Source: Clostridium weizhouense (GTDB lineage Bacteria; Bacillota; Clostridia; Clostridiales; Clostridiaceae). From it: a stretch of DNA of 64,000 bases. The translations under genes were made by a program, and so were the position numbers. The number at the start of each line of letters is the position of its first letter. Positions within the stretch are counted from its first letter, which is position 1. The notes under the pieces were generated by a model. The model was given only the letters and a program-made list of their open reading frames with translations. It was not told the DNA's origin and did no database searches. Positions 7,978-17,556 of the stretch are shown here, piece after piece. The stretch spans positions 57,712 to 121,711 of the forward strand of contig NZ_JAHXPT010000013.1 in NCBI RefSeq assembly GCF_019431045.1, read 5' to 3'.

Positions 7978-9138
7978 ATGAAAAAAGACAAGATTACTTT
8001 TAATAAAGGAATATATTCTTTAAATAAAGAGCCAAATTTTAATTTTCAGTTAAATCGTATAGTAATGTGGAATGATGGAGATTTAGAAGAGATAAAAAGA
8101 ATTGCTCACAAAATTAGAAATAGCGATACTTGGAAAAAAGAGCTGATAGATATAGGAAATAAAGCTGTTAATGAAGGGAGAATAAAAGAAGCTATTGCGT
8201 ATTATAGAATGAGTGAATTTTTTATGTATGATAAAGATCCAGATAAAGTGAAGTATTATAAATTAGCTGTAGAGATGTTTTATGATTATTATAAAGAATA
8301 TTTTGATGATAAAACTGTAATTAATTATCAAGTACCTTATGAAAATGTAATATTACCAGTATTATATACGAAAGCTGTAGGGAAAAAGAAAGACACTATT
8401 TTACTTCATGGAGGAAATGATTCTTATATGGAAGAACTATTTTTTGTAATGCTTTATTTTGCAGAGAATGGTTTTGACGTATATCTTTTTGAAGGCCCAG
8501 GACAAGGAGGAGTAATGCGTATTCAAGGAAAGCATTTTACTTATAAATGGGAAGAACCTGTAAAAACAATTATTGAATATCTTGACATTGATGATATTAC
8601 TATAATAGGAGCATCTTTAGGGGGAATGTTGGCACCTAGAGCAGCAGCTTATGAAAAAAGAATTAAGAGAGTTATAGCATGGTCTATTTTTCCTAATTTC
8701 TTTTCAGTAGTATTAAGTAGGATGCCTTATGGAGAACAAAAAATAGTAAAGTTATTAATGAAGTTTCATGTAGCACCTATAATTAATTTACTTTTTAATT
8801 TATCGGCAAAAAAAGATGCTACGGTAGATTGGGGAATTAAGCATGGTATGTATGCTTATAATGCAAAATCTCCTTATGATTATGCAGTAAAGCTAAGTGA
8901 ATTCCAAATAGAGAATATTGGACATTTAATTGATCAGGATGTATTAGTCATAGGGGCAAATAAGGATCATTTTATTAATTATAAAATTTTTAAGGATGAA
9001 TTAGAATGTTTAAATAATATACATTCTTTAACTTTTCGTCTTTTTACAGATAAAGAAATTGCTTCTAATCACTGTAATATGGGAAATACAAAACTTACTT
9101 TAGATACTATGATTAATTGGATAGAACAGATTAAATAA
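7978..9138 (+). CDS. Alpha/beta hydrolase
   Basis: The product has 386 residues. TATAGGAG lies 9 bases before ATG 7978; an earlier ATG at 7969 touches the ribosome site directly and is less likely. The fold is shown by HGGNDSYMEE (oxyanion loop, near residue 138), FEGPGQGG and the nucleophile elbow IIGASLGGM (GASLG, near residue 210). VIGANKDHF and the late SNHCNMG segment probably carry the acid and the histidine. The N-terminal 120 residues are a helical cap, as in the 2,6-dihydropseudooxynicotine hydrolase-like group. It has no signal peptide. The substrate is unknown and the partner is probably the AraC regulator upstream. Confidence 0.8.
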   Translation: MKKDKITFNKGIYSLNKEPNFNFQLNRIVMWNDGDLEEIKRIAHKIRNSDTWKKELIDIGNKAVNEGRIKEAIAYYRMSEFFMYDKDPDKVKYYKLAVEMFYDYYKEYFDDKTVINYQVPYENVILPVLYTKAVGKKKDTILLHGGNDSYMEELFFVMLYFAENGFDVYLFEGPGQGGVMRIQGKHFTYKWEEPVKTIIEYLDIDDITIIGASLGGMLAPRAAAYEKRIKRVIAWSIFPNFFSVVLSRMPYGEQKIVKLLMKFHVAPIINLLFNLSAKKDATVDWGIKHGMYAYNAKSPYDYAVKLSEFQIENIGHLIDQDVLVIGANKDHFINYKIFKDELECLNNIHSLTFRLFTDKEIASNHCNMGNTKLTLDTMINWIEQIK

Positions 9139-9675
9139 TTATATTAATTTTAGAAAAATAACATTTTTAATTTATCTGAAGCTTTAATTAATAAAAACAC
9201 AGAAATTAAAATCGTTAACGGTTAGTGTTGATATTAAGTTTAAGATTCAGATTTTTTTATTATTGTTTATCATGTAGAATAATTTCTTTGCTATAAGTAA
9301 ATAAGTATTTATATGTAATATTCAATAAAGTTTGTTCATTAATATAAATATTAAAATCTGTATAAATGATATTGTTCACCAGTATAGTGAGGCACTTATA
9401 TAGTAAATTTATGATATATATGATTTAAAGTTTATATTGTTAATTAAAGATAATTTGTGGTATTTATAAGGTGGTAGACCAGTAATCTTTTAAAAAGAAT
9501 ATAAAGCTATTAATTTAATAAAAACATATATTAAAAAAAAATTGAAATTATTATTCAATGTTCTGAATATATTATTAATATAATAATTCAATGATATTTA
9601 AATATATGACTAGAAGGAGGGGAAGGTTAGGTCTTAAAAAGTGGATTATTAATAAATATTTTTGGAGGGGTAGCT
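9139..9675. other. Intergenic region, 537 bp, with a family C repeat
   Basis: The middle (9308-9455) is a diverged family C repeat. The remainder is AT-rich. Near 9612 a strong ribosome-like sequence (AAGGAGGGGAAGG) is an imperfect copy of the true translation start region of the next gene, but no long frame follows it. Confidence 0.5.
9308..9455. repeat. Family C structured repeat, copy 2 (diverged)
   Basis: It shares TTCAATAAAGTTTGTTCATT and AGTATAGTGAGG(C/A)ACTTATATA with the copies at 2183 and 46184. The left terminal inverted repeat is eroded and the 3' half is shortened. Confidence 0.6.
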
Positions 9676-10971
9676 TTGGGATTAAAAAAGCTTGAAAAGA
9701 AAAGGTTTACAAAACTATTTATACTTAGTTTAATAGTAGTGTTTTCTTTGTCTATAACTAAGGTAACATATGCTATAACTGGAACAGGTACAAGTACAGA
9801 TCCATATTCAGTATCACAAGCTATGAAAAAACAAGATAATACATTAAAAACTGTTCAGGGGTATATAATTGGACAGCCAATATCTAATACTAAGGTTTTG
9901 ACAAAAAGATATACTACTGATACTGCTATTGCAATTGCAGATAATGCAGAGGAAACTAAGACTTCAAATATGATTTATGTTAAACTCCCTACAAATTATC
10001 GAGACTCTTTTGGACTAAAAACAAATCCAAGTTTAAAAGGTACACAAATTAATGTTACAGGTTATTTGACTTCATATTTTTCACATGATGGATTAAAAGA
10101 TATTGAGAGCATAACAAAAGTAAATTCCACAGATGTGAATATTTCAGATGATAATACTTCAGATGATAGCATTTCTGAAGACAACACTTCAGATGAGAGA
10201 ATTGATGAAGATAATAGTGGAAATAATAGTGGAGATAATGAAGAAATAACTGAAGGAAGTAGGATTGAGACAACAACTTCATATGATTCTACGTATTATG
10301 AAAATGCTATTGGAAAGACAGGAACAGCTTTAAAATCATCACTTCATGAAATAATTGATAATAATAAAAAGTTATCATACGCTGCTGTTTGGGAAGCATT
10401 GATGGATACTGATGAAGATCCTAATCATAAAAATAATGTAATACTATTATATACAGGTCGTTCACAACCAAAAGCTACAAAAGGATCAGGTGTAGATAAT
10501 TGGAATAGAGAACATGTTTGGGCAAAGTCACATGGTAATTTTGGAACTAAAGCAGGACCAGGAACAGACTTACATCATTTAAGACCAGCAGATGTCTCTG
10601 TAAACAGTACAAGAGGAAATTTAGATTTTGACAATGGTGGAGTGGCACATAGTGAAGCAACTTTATGTAAATATGATAATGATTCATGGGAGCCAAGAGA
10701 CAGTGTAAAAGGTGATGTAGCTAGAATGTTGTTTTATATGGATGTAAGATACGAAGGTGATAATGGAGAAATAGATTTAGAATTAAATGATAAAGTTAAC
10801 AATGGATTTAATCCATACTTTGGAAAATTAAGTACGTTGCTTAAATGGAATATGCAAGATCCCGTTGATGAATTTGAAAGAAGGAGAAATGAAATAATAT
10901 ATAAAAAATATCAGCACAACAGAAATCCATTTATTGATCATCCAGAATGGGTAAATCAAATATGGGGTTAA
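9676..10971 (+). CDS. Secreted endonuclease (EndA/Bsn family) with N-terminal OB-like domain
   Basis: The product has 431 residues. The start is TTG 9676, placed by GGAGGGG 5 bases upstream; no ATG fits. Residues 1-33 form a signal peptide ending near TYA. Residues 35-145 resemble the DUF6359/YhcR-like OB-fold often found before secreted nucleases (TGTGTSTDPYSVSQA, VQGYIIG, VTGYLTSY). An acidic Ser/Asp/Asn linker follows (about 155-195). The C-terminal half is endonuclease I: WNREHVWAKSHG carries the catalytic His, followed by GTDLHHLRPAD and NSTRGNLDF. It should degrade extracellular DNA or RNA, probably for nutrition. It has no operon partner. Confidence 0.88.
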   Translation: MGLKKLEKKRFTKLFILSLIVVFSLSITKVTYAITGTGTSTDPYSVSQAMKKQDNTLKTVQGYIIGQPISNTKVLTKRYTTDTAIAIADNAEETKTSNMIYVKLPTNYRDSFGLKTNPSLKGTQINVTGYLTSYFSHDGLKDIESITKVNSTDVNISDDNTSDDSISEDNTSDERIDEDNSGNNSGDNEEITEGSRIETTTSYDSTYYENAIGKTGTALKSSLHEIIDNNKKLSYAAVWEALMDTDEDPNHKNNVILLYTGRSQPKATKGSGVDNWNREHVWAKSHGNFGTKAGPGTDLHHLRPADVSVNSTRGNLDFDNGGVAHSEATLCKYDNDSWEPRDSVKGDVARMLFYMDVRYEGDNGEIDLELNDKVNNGFNPYFGKLSTLLKWNMQDPVDEFERRRNEIIYKKYQHNRNPFIDHPEWVNQIWG

Positions 10972-11099
10972 AATTAAAAAATTCTAAATATATGAATTTA
11001 TATAATATCAGAATTAAAAAAATTATATAGAAAAAGCCAAATAGGCAGTAAAAATTATTTTAATAATAATATTAAATATAGAAGAGCTTATTTATAATT

Positions 11100-11137
11100 A
11101 GTAGCTTTCAATTCAAAATTGAAGTTACTATTTTTTT
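11100..11137 (+). terminator. Terminator downstream of the nuclease
   Basis: AGTAGCTTTCAATT, loop CAAA, ATTGAAGTTACT, then seven T. The stem has one bulge. It isolates the nuclease from the marR promoter. Confidence 0.75.
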
Positions 11138-11181
11138 GAGGTTTTTTATAAATAATACTATAGAAAAATATATGAATTTCA

Positions 11182-11210
11182 TTGACAAATAAAATAATTA
11201 AAAATATAAT
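11182..11210 (+). promoter_or_regulatory. Consensus sigma-A promoter of marR
   Basis: TTGACA (11182-11187), a 17-base spacer, TATAAT (11205-11210). Both boxes are perfect. The operator palindrome starts 3 bases after the -10 box. Confidence 0.85.
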
Positions 11211-11212
11211 TA

Positions 11213-11226
11213 GTTAGAAATCTAAC
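11213..11226. promoter_or_regulatory. MarR operator, site 1
   Basis: GTTAGAAATCTAAC is an inverted repeat of GTTAGA around AA, placed at the expected transcription start of marR. An identical copy, with flanking TTA and AAA, lies in front of the exporter at 11699. Two identical sites bracketing marR indicate autoregulation. Confidence 0.75.
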
Positions 11227-11245
11227 AAATAATAGGGGTGAAATA

Positions 11246-11677
11246 ATGAATAATGAGAAACATATTGGGAAAGAAGTAGCTATTTTTGCTAATAGAATTG
11301 GTAGAAAAATAAGCAAAGAAGCTTCACAATATGGTTTAACAGGTGTTCAAGCCAGGATTCTTGGTTTTATATATCATAAGTCTAATAAAAAAGATATATT
11401 TCAAAAAGATTTAGAAGAAGAACTTGATATTAGACGTTCATCTGTAACTAGTGTTCTTAAACTGATGGAAAAGAATGAACTTATCAAAAGAGTAAGTGTC
11501 TGTGAAGATGCAAGACTTAAAAAGATAATCCTTACAGAAAAAGGCTTAGAAATTCAAGAAAAAGTATATGATTTTATCCTTAAATTTGAAAAATCTTTAA
11601 GAGATGAGTTACGTGAGGATGAAGTAGAAACCTTAATTAATTTAATTGATAGATTATCAAGAAAGATTGCTGATTAA
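11246..11677 (+). CDS. MarR family transcriptional regulator
   Basis: The product has 143 residues, and ATG 11246 follows AGGGGTG. It is a winged-helix protein: helices at YGLTGVQARILGFIYH, the recognition helix in QKDLEEELDIRRSSVTSVLKLMEK, and a wing at VCEDARLKKIILTEKG. It probably represses its own operon from the palindromes at 11213 and 11699 and is released by a drug or peptide ligand. It is the first gene of an operon with two ABC exporter subunits, an arrangement common in Firmicutes. Confidence 0.9.
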   Translation: MNNEKHIGKEVAIFANRIGRKISKEASQYGLTGVQARILGFIYHKSNKKDIFQKDLEEELDIRRSSVTSVLKLMEKNELIKRVSVCEDARLKKIILTEKGLEIQEKVYDFILKFEKSLRDELREDEVETLINLIDRLSRKIAD

Positions 11678-11698
11678 ATGCAATTTTTTGAATAATTA

Positions 11699-11712
11699 GT
11701 TAGAAATCTAAC
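11699..11712. promoter_or_regulatory. MarR operator, site 2
   Basis: This is the same GTTAGAAATCTAAC palindrome as at 11213, in the 50-base gap between marR and the first exporter gene, directly upstream of the AAGGAGG ribosome site. No good promoter is visible here, so it may act as a roadblock or secondary site. Confidence 0.65.
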
Positions 11713-11727
11713 AAAAGGAGGAAAGTT

Positions 11728-13467
11728 ATGATAAAAAAAATAGCAAAGTATGTAGCAGAATTTAAAAGAGATAGTATTATTACTCCTGTATATATTGTTT
11801 TAGAAGTAATAATGGAAACAATCATTCCATTGTTAATGGCATTAATCATTGACAATGGAGTAGGAAAAGGGGATATGAAGTATGTATGTATTATTGGAAC
11901 AGTGATGATAGTAACAGCATTTTTATCTCTTACTTTTGGTGTATTAGGTGGGAAATATGCAGCTAGAGCATCTTCAGGTTTTGCTAGAAATTTAAGAAGG
12001 GGAATGTATTATAATATACAAAATTATTCTTTTTCTAATATAGATAAATATTCTACAGCAGGTCTTGTAACTAGATTAACTACAGATGTAACAAATGTTC
12101 AAAATGCATTTCAAATGATAATAAGAATATTTGTAAGAGCACCACTTATGCTGATTTTTGCCATGGCAATGTCATTTTATATTAATGCAAAATTATCTCT
12201 AATATTTTTAGGTGCAATAGTTTTTCTTGGAATCTTATTATATTTTATTATGACTAAAGCACATCCATATTTTTTAGAAGTTTTTAAAAGATATGATGAT
12301 TTAAATGCTAGTGTACAAGAAAATTTGACTGGTATTCGTACAGTAAAGGCTTATGTAAGAGAAGATCATGAAATAAGTAAATTTTATAAAGCATCTGAAA
12401 CAATATATAAATATTTTATAAGAGCTGAAAAATTAATTATACTTAATGCTCCTGCAATGCAGTTTACAATTTATAGTTGTGTTTTACTTTTATCTTGGCT
12501 TGGAGCAAAGGCTATAGTTTCAAATTCCATGACAACTGGAGAATTAATGAGTTTGTTTGCGTATACAACTAATATATTAATCAGTCTTATGATTATTTCT
12601 ATGGTATTTGTAATGGTAATTATGTCAAAGTCATCTGCTGAAAGAATTATAGAGGTTTTAGATGAAAAAAGCGATTTAACAAATGTAGAGAATCCAGTTT
12701 ATGAAGTAAAAGATGGTTCTATAACATTTGAGAATGTTAATTTTAGTTATAGTAAGAATATGGACAACTTAACTTTAGAAAATATAAACTTAAAAATTAA
12801 TTCTGGTGAAACTATAGGTATCATTGGGGGAACAGGAAGTGCTAAATCTACTGTTGTTCAACTTATTCCAAGATTATATGATGTTACTCAAGGAAGTGTA
12901 CAAGTTGGCGGAATTGATGTTAAAAAATATGATATAGAGACTCTTAGAAATGAAGTTTCGATGGTATTACAAAAGAATGTATTATTTTCTGGAACTATAA
13001 AGGAAAATTTAAGATGGGGAAATAAGAATGCTACTGATGAAGAATTAATTAAGGCATGTAAACAAGCACAAGCAGATGAATTTATAGAAAATTTCCCTGA
13101 CCAATATGATACTTTTATAGAACAAGGTGGAACAAATGTATCTGGAGGGCAAAAACAAAGACTATGTATTGCAAGAGCTTTACTTAAAAAACCTAAAATA
13201 TTAATTTTAGATGATTCTACTAGTGCAGTAGATACTAAAACTGATGCTCTTATTAGAAGGGCATTTAAAGAAACAATACCAGATACTACAAAAATTATTA
13301 TTGCACAACGTATTTCTTCAGTTCAAGATGCAGATAAAATTATTGTATTAAATGATGGAAAGATAGATGGATTTGGAACTCATGAAGAGTTATTAAATTC
13401 AAATGATATATATATTGAAGTTTATGAATCTCAAGTGAAAGGAGCTGATAATAATGAGTCAAAGTAA
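11728..13467 (+). CDS. ABC exporter subunit with degenerate ATP site (heterodimer partner 1)
   Basis: The product has 579 residues: six transmembrane helices (about 15-310), then an ATPase domain. Walker A is GGTGSAKST (near 367-375, Ala where Gly is usual). The signature is VSGGQKQRL. Walker B ends in LDDST, with Asp in place of the catalytic Glu, and the H-loop His is Gln (IIAQRIS). These changes are known from the non-hydrolysing site of heterodimeric exporters such as BmrC/BmrD. It overlaps the next gene by 14 bases. The partner supplies the active site. It probably exports drugs or peptides under MarR control. Confidence 0.9.
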   Translation: MIKKIAKYVAEFKRDSIITPVYIVLEVIMETIIPLLMALIIDNGVGKGDMKYVCIIGTVMIVTAFLSLTFGVLGGKYAARASSGFARNLRRGMYYNIQNYSFSNIDKYSTAGLVTRLTTDVTNVQNAFQMIIRIFVRAPLMLIFAMAMSFYINAKLSLIFLGAIVFLGILLYFIMTKAHPYFLEVFKRYDDLNASVQENLTGIRTVKAYVREDHEISKFYKASETIYKYFIRAEKLIILNAPAMQFTIYSCVLLLSWLGAKAIVSNSMTTGELMSLFAYTTNILISLMIISMVFVMVIMSKSSAERIIEVLDEKSDLTNVENPVYEVKDGSITFENVNFSYSKNMDNLTLENINLKINSGETIGIIGGTGSAKSTVVQLIPRLYDVTQGSVQVGGIDVKKYDIETLRNEVSMVLQKNVLFSGTIKENLRWGNKNATDEELIKACKQAQADEFIENFPDQYDTFIEQGGTNVSGGQKQRLCIARALLKKPKILILDDSTSAVDTKTDALIRRAFKETIPDTTKIIIAQRISSVQDADKIIVLNDGKIDGFGTHEELLNSNDIYIEVYESQVKGADNNESK

Positions 13468-15367
13468 CACAAGAAGAATGAATAGACGAGGTGGACATGC
13501 AAATGTTAGTAAGGATTCTTTAAAAACATTAAAGAGATTATTATCTTATGTATTTAAAGGATATAAGTTTTTATTTTTTATTGTATTATTAACTATTATC
13601 ATAAGTTCCCTTGCTAATGTTGTTGGTACATTATTTTTAAGAAATTTAATTGATGATTATATAACACCGCTTTTGAATAAATCCGGAGCAGATTTTGGAC
13701 CATTACTTAAAATGGTAATCACTATGGCAGTAATTTATTATGTTGGAGTTTTATCAACATACATATATAGTCGTATAATGATTATAATTTCTCAAGGATC
13801 TCTTAAAAGAATAAGGGATGATATGTTTGCGCATATGGAAACTTTACCTATTAGTTTCTTTGATACAAATTCACATGGAGATTTAATGAGTTTATATACA
13901 AATGATACAGATTCATTAAGACAAATGATTAGTCAAGGTATACCACAACTATTATCAGCAATCATAACAGTTGTTAGTATATTTATTTCTATGATTTATT
14001 TAAGTTTACCACTAACAGGGATTGAAGTTTTAATTATACTTTTAATGTTTTATGTTACTAAATTTATTGGTAAAAAAAGCGGAAAATATTTTGGTCTTCA
14101 ACAAAAAGATTTAGGTGCAGTAAATGGTTATATAGAAGAAATGATGGAAGGGCAAAAGGTTGTAAAAGTGTTTTGTCATGAAGAGGAAGCAAAAGTTAAT
14201 TTTGATAAATTAAATGATATGCTTTTTAATAGTGCAAATAATGCAAATAAATATGCCAATGTTTTAATGCCTGTCATGGGTAACATTGGTTATATAAATT
14301 ATGTATCTGTGTCTATTTTGGGATCTATTCTTGCTATTGGATCATTTGGTGGATTCACTATAGGAGGACTTGCATCATTTTTACAATTAACAAGAAGTTT
14401 TAGTCAAACAGTAAATCAAATGGCTCAACAATTTAATTTTGTTATTATGGCTTTAGCAGGAGCTGATCGTATCTTTAAACTTTTTGATGAAAAAAAAGAA
14501 ATGGATGGAGGATATGTATCCTTAGTTAATGCAAAAGAAGATGAAAAGGGAGAATTAATAGAAGCAAAAGAACGTACTGGTATTTGGGGATGGAAACATC
14601 CACATGAAGATGGAACAGTTACTTATAAAAAACTCCTTGGAGATGTAGTATTTGATGATGTTGATTTTGGTTATAATGATGAAAAAATTATATTACATAA
14701 TATAAAACTTTATGCAAAGCCAGGAGAAAAAATAGCTTTTGTAGGTGCTACAGGTGCAGGAAAAACTACTATTACTAATTTAATTAACCGTTTCTATGAT
14801 ATTCAGGATGGGAAAATAAGATATGATGGTATAAATATTAATAAAATTAAGAAAGCTGATTTAAGAAAGTCACTTGGAATTGTACTGCAAGATGCTCATT
14901 TATTTACTGGAACAGTTGCAGATAATATTAGATATGGAAAATTAGATGCAACGAATGAAGAAGTATATGCAGCCGCAAAACTTGCAAATGCAGATCAATT
15001 TATAAAACATCTGCCAAATGCATATGAAACAGTGCTTACAGGTGATGGAGGAAATTTATCGCAAGGGCAAAGACAATTATTAACAATTGCTAGAGCGGCT
15101 ATTGCTGATCCACCAGTTTTAATATTAGATGAAGCGACATCTAGTATTGATACAAGAACAGAAGTTATTGTTCAAGATGGTATGGATAAACTTATGAAAG
15201 GAAGAACAGTTTTTGTAATTGCTCATAGGCTTTCTACAATTAAGAACTCTGATGTAATTATGGTATTAGATCAGGGAAGAATTATTGAAAGAGGAAATCA
15301 TGATGATTTAATTAAACAAAAAGGTAAGTACTATCAACTTTATACAGGAGCTTTTGAATTATCTTAA
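13454..15367 (+). CDS. ABC exporter subunit with consensus ATP site (heterodimer partner 2)
   Basis: The product has 637 residues and starts at ATG 13454 inside the end of the previous gene (AAGGAG upstream). Transmembrane helices occupy about 30-330. The ATPase domain has Walker A GATGAGKTT (near 430), Walker B ILILDEATS with the catalytic Glu, and H-loop VIAHRLST. Its signature is LSQGQ instead of LSGGQ. This is the reciprocal pattern to partner 1: the active site forms from this subunit's Walker motifs and partner 1's intact signature. An extra loop of about 40 residues (near 350-395, WGWKHPHEDG) sits before the ATPase domain. Confidence 0.9.
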   Translation: MSQSNTRRMNRRGGHANVSKDSLKTLKRLLSYVFKGYKFLFFIVLLTIIISSLANVVGTLFLRNLIDDYITPLLNKSGADFGPLLKMVITMAVIYYVGVLSTYIYSRIMIIISQGSLKRIRDDMFAHMETLPISFFDTNSHGDLMSLYTNDTDSLRQMISQGIPQLLSAIITVVSIFISMIYLSLPLTGIEVLIILLMFYVTKFIGKKSGKYFGLQQKDLGAVNGYIEEMMEGQKVVKVFCHEEEAKVNFDKLNDMLFNSANNANKYANVLMPVMGNIGYINYVSVSILGSILAIGSFGGFTIGGLASFLQLTRSFSQTVNQMAQQFNFVIMALAGADRIFKLFDEKKEMDGGYVSLVNAKEDEKGELIEAKERTGIWGWKHPHEDGTVTYKKLLGDVVFDDVDFGYNDEKIILHNIKLYAKPGEKIAFVGATGAGKTTITNLINRFYDIQDGKIRYDGININKIKKADLRKSLGIVLQDAHLFTGTVADNIRYGKLDATNEEVYAAAKLANADQFIKHLPNAYETVLTGDGGNLSQGQRQLLTIARAAIADPPVLILDEATSSIDTRTEVIVQDGMDKLMKGRTVFVIAHRLSTIKNSDVIMVLDQGRIIERGNHDDLIKQKGKYYQLYTGAFELS

Positions 15368-15426
15368 AGAAATTTTATAAATATTAAAATTTAACTTTAC
15401 TTCAAACATATTTATTTAATATACTA

Positions 15427-15455
15427 TTTACAATAATCAGTTGTATATATATAAT
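15427..15455 (+). promoter_or_regulatory. Promoter of the gltX T-box transcript
   Basis: TTTACA (15427-15432), a 17-base spacer, TATAAT (15450-15455), about 40 bases before the first T-box helix. Confidence 0.65.
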
Positions 15456-15489
15456 AGTACTATATTTTATAAAGATTAATATTGATAGT

Positions 15490-15726
15490 TACGTTGAAAG
15501 AGAAGAGTATATAGTAGTTGATTTAAAGCGAGTTAGGGATAGTGTAAGCCTAGTATTTGATTCTATAGAAGGAAGCTCCCGAGTTTAAACTGAAAACTTT
15601 ATTGTGTAGTAGGTTTAGGGTATTCTCCCCATATAGAGATAGTGAGTGGATTAAGTTTACTTAATCAATTTAGGTGGTAACGCGGAATTAACTTTCGTCC
15701 TAATTTTTTAGGACGAAAGTTTTTTA
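15490..15726 (+). ncRNA. T-box leader (glutamate-specific) of gltX
   Basis: The leader has the conserved T-box pieces in order: stem I with GAGTTAGGGATAGTG and the AAGCCTAG region, a segment CTATAGAAGGAAGCTCC, the T-box core AGGTGGTAACGCGG (15672-15685), and a terminator ACTTTCGTCC / GGACGAAAGT with a T tail (15691-15725). The T-box core can pair with the terminator's 5' side to form the antiterminator. GAA at 15568-15570 is the likely specifier codon, which fits glutamyl-tRNA and the gene downstream; its exact place in the loop is inferred. Uncharged tRNA-Glu should switch transcription on. Confidence 0.9.
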
Positions 15727-15732
15727 TATTTT

Positions 15733-15861
15733 ACTATGTTTTAAGGCAAATTCAAAAAAAATAATAGACCAGTATGCTCGTCTATTTGATCTATTATTTT
15801 ATTTCATGTGCCTAAGTGAATGTTTATACTAAAATATCAACACTGTTTTAAAATATAGTAG
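15733..15861. repeat. Composite repeat: family B element inside a family A element
   Basis: CTATGTTTTAA (15733-15743) and TTTTAAAATATAG (ending 15859) are family A ends. Between them GGCAAATTC...ATTTCATGTGCC (15744-15812) is a family B element, after which TAAGTGAATG resumes family A. TAA stands on both sides of B, as expected for a target duplication. The composite separates the T-box terminator from the gltX ribosome site. Confidence 0.65.
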
Positions 15862-15892
15862 TATATTTATATAGTTTTTAGGAGGAAAAAGA

Positions 15893-17554
15893 ATGAGTTT
15901 AGAAAAATTAGCTAATATAATATTTCCTGATATTGATAAGACACCAGAATATTATATTCAAAAATATCCAAAAAGAAATTTAAAAGAAGGTGCAGTTGTT
16001 ACTAGATATGCACCATCACCAACAGGATTTCAACATATAGGTGGAGTATTTGCAGCTTTAATAAATGAAAGATTAGCAAGTCAAAGTGAAGGGGTTTTCT
16101 ATTTAAGAATAGAAGATACAGACCAAAAAAGAGAAGTTGAAGGTGCAATTGAAGATACAATAAAAACAATGCATAACTTTGGAATGGACTTTAATGAAGG
16201 TATGACAGGTGAAGAAACTTTTAAAGGAGAATATGGTCCATATAGACAAAGTCAAAGAGCAGAAATTTATAAAACTTTTGCAAAAGACTTAATTGCTAAA
16301 GGATTAGCTTATCCATGTTTCTGTACGCCAGAAGAATTATCAGAATTAAGAGAAAAACAAATAGCTCAAAAGATAACACCAGGATATTATGGCGAATATG
16401 CTAAGTATAGAAATTTAACTCCAGAAGAAGCTATAGCTAAAATAGAAGCAGGTGAAAAGTATATCTTAAGATTAAAATCACCTGGAAACATAGAGAATAG
16501 AATTGAATTTTATGATTTAATAAAAGGAGATATATCATTCCCAGAAAACAATCAAGATATTGTTTTAATAAAAGGTGATGGACTACCAACATATCATTTT
16601 GCACATGCTATAGATGATTCTTTAATGAGAACTACTCATGTTATAAGAGGAGAAGAATGGTTATCATCATTACCTATACATGTTCAATTATTTGAAGTAT
16701 TAGGATTAGAAAGACCAGAATATGCTCATATTCCAACAATAATGAAAAATGATAATGGTTCAAAGAGAAAATTATCAAAGAGAAAAGATGCAGAAGCTGC
16801 TGTTTCTTATTATACAGAAGTTGGATATCCAACAGTTTCAGTTATTGAATATTTATTAAATATAATAAATTCAACATTTGAAGAATGGAGAGCTGAAAAT
16901 CCTACAGTTGATTATCATGAGTTCCAAGTAGCTTTAGATAAAATGAGTAAATCAGGAGCTTTATTTGATATAGTAAAATTGCATGATGTAAGTAAAAATG
17001 TTATTTGTAAAATGAAAGCAGATGTAGTTTATGATAACTATGTGACTTGGGCAAAAGAATTTGATAAAGAGATGTATGAATTAGTTACAGCTAATGAAAA
17101 AATGTCTAAAGAAATGTTTAATATAGATAAAGAGGGTCCAAAACCAAGAAAAGACTATGCTAAGTGGGATGAAGTAAAAGAAAAAATCTTCTATTTCTTT
17201 GATGAATTATTCTATAAGGAAAAGGCTGAGCAAGTTGAATTGCCAAAGACAGTAACATTAGAATCAGCAAAAGAAGTAATAAAAGTATACATGAATAAAT
17301 ATAACACTAATGTTAATAGCCAAGAAGAATGGTTTGAGGATTTAAAGACAATTGGTTTAGATTTAGGATACTGTGCAAATAGAAAAGAATACAAAGCAAA
17401 TTTAGATCAATATAAAGGTATGATTTCAGATGTTGCAGGTGCAGTAAGAGCAGCATTATCACATAGAAGCAACACACCAGATCTTTATACTATTATGAAC
17501 ATATTAGGCGAAGATAAAGTAAAAGAAAGATTTGAAAAGTTTTTAGAAATATAA
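15893..17554 (+). CDS. gltX: Glutamyl-tRNA synthetase
   Basis: The product has 553 residues, and ATG 15893 follows TTAGGAGG. The class I catalytic core has [16 protein letters not shown] (HIGH-type motif, last His replaced by Gly, near residue 47) and [11 protein letters not shown] (KMSKS-type, near 293). [11 protein letters not shown] and the CFCTPEEL segment are typical of GluRS. It charges tRNA-Glu in the cytoplasm. Because GlnS is encoded next door, it is probably of the discriminating kind, which is an inference. Transcription is set by the T-box leader at 15490-15726. The long spacer before the gene contains repeats. Confidence 0.95.
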   Translation: MSLEKLANIIFPDIDKTPEYYIQKYPKRNLKEGAVVTRYAPSPTGFQHIGGVFAALINERLASQSEGVFYLRIEDTDQKREVEGAIEDTIKTMHNFGMDFNEGMTGEETFKGEYGPYRQSQRAEIYKTFAKDLIAKGLAYPCFCTPEELSELREKQIAQKITPGYYGEYAKYRNLTPEEAIAKIEAGEKYILRLKSPGNIENRIEFYDLIKGDISFPENNQDIVLIKGDGLPTYHFAHAIDDSLMRTTHVIRGEEWLSSLPIHVQLFEVLGLERPEYAHIPTIMKNDNGSKRKLSKRKDAEAAVSYYTEVGYPTVSVIEYLLNIINSTFEEWRAENPTVDYHEFQVALDKMSKSGALFDIVKLHDVSKNVICKMKADVVYDNYVTWAKEFDKEMYELVTANEKMSKEMFNIDKEGPKPRKDYAKWDEVKEKIFYFFDELFYKEKAEQVELPKTVTLESAKEVIKVYMNKYNTNVNSQEEWFEDLKTIGLDLGYCANRKEYKANLDQYKGMISDVAGAVRAALSHRSNTPDLYTIMNILGEDKVKERFEKFLEI

Positions 17555-17556
17555 AC

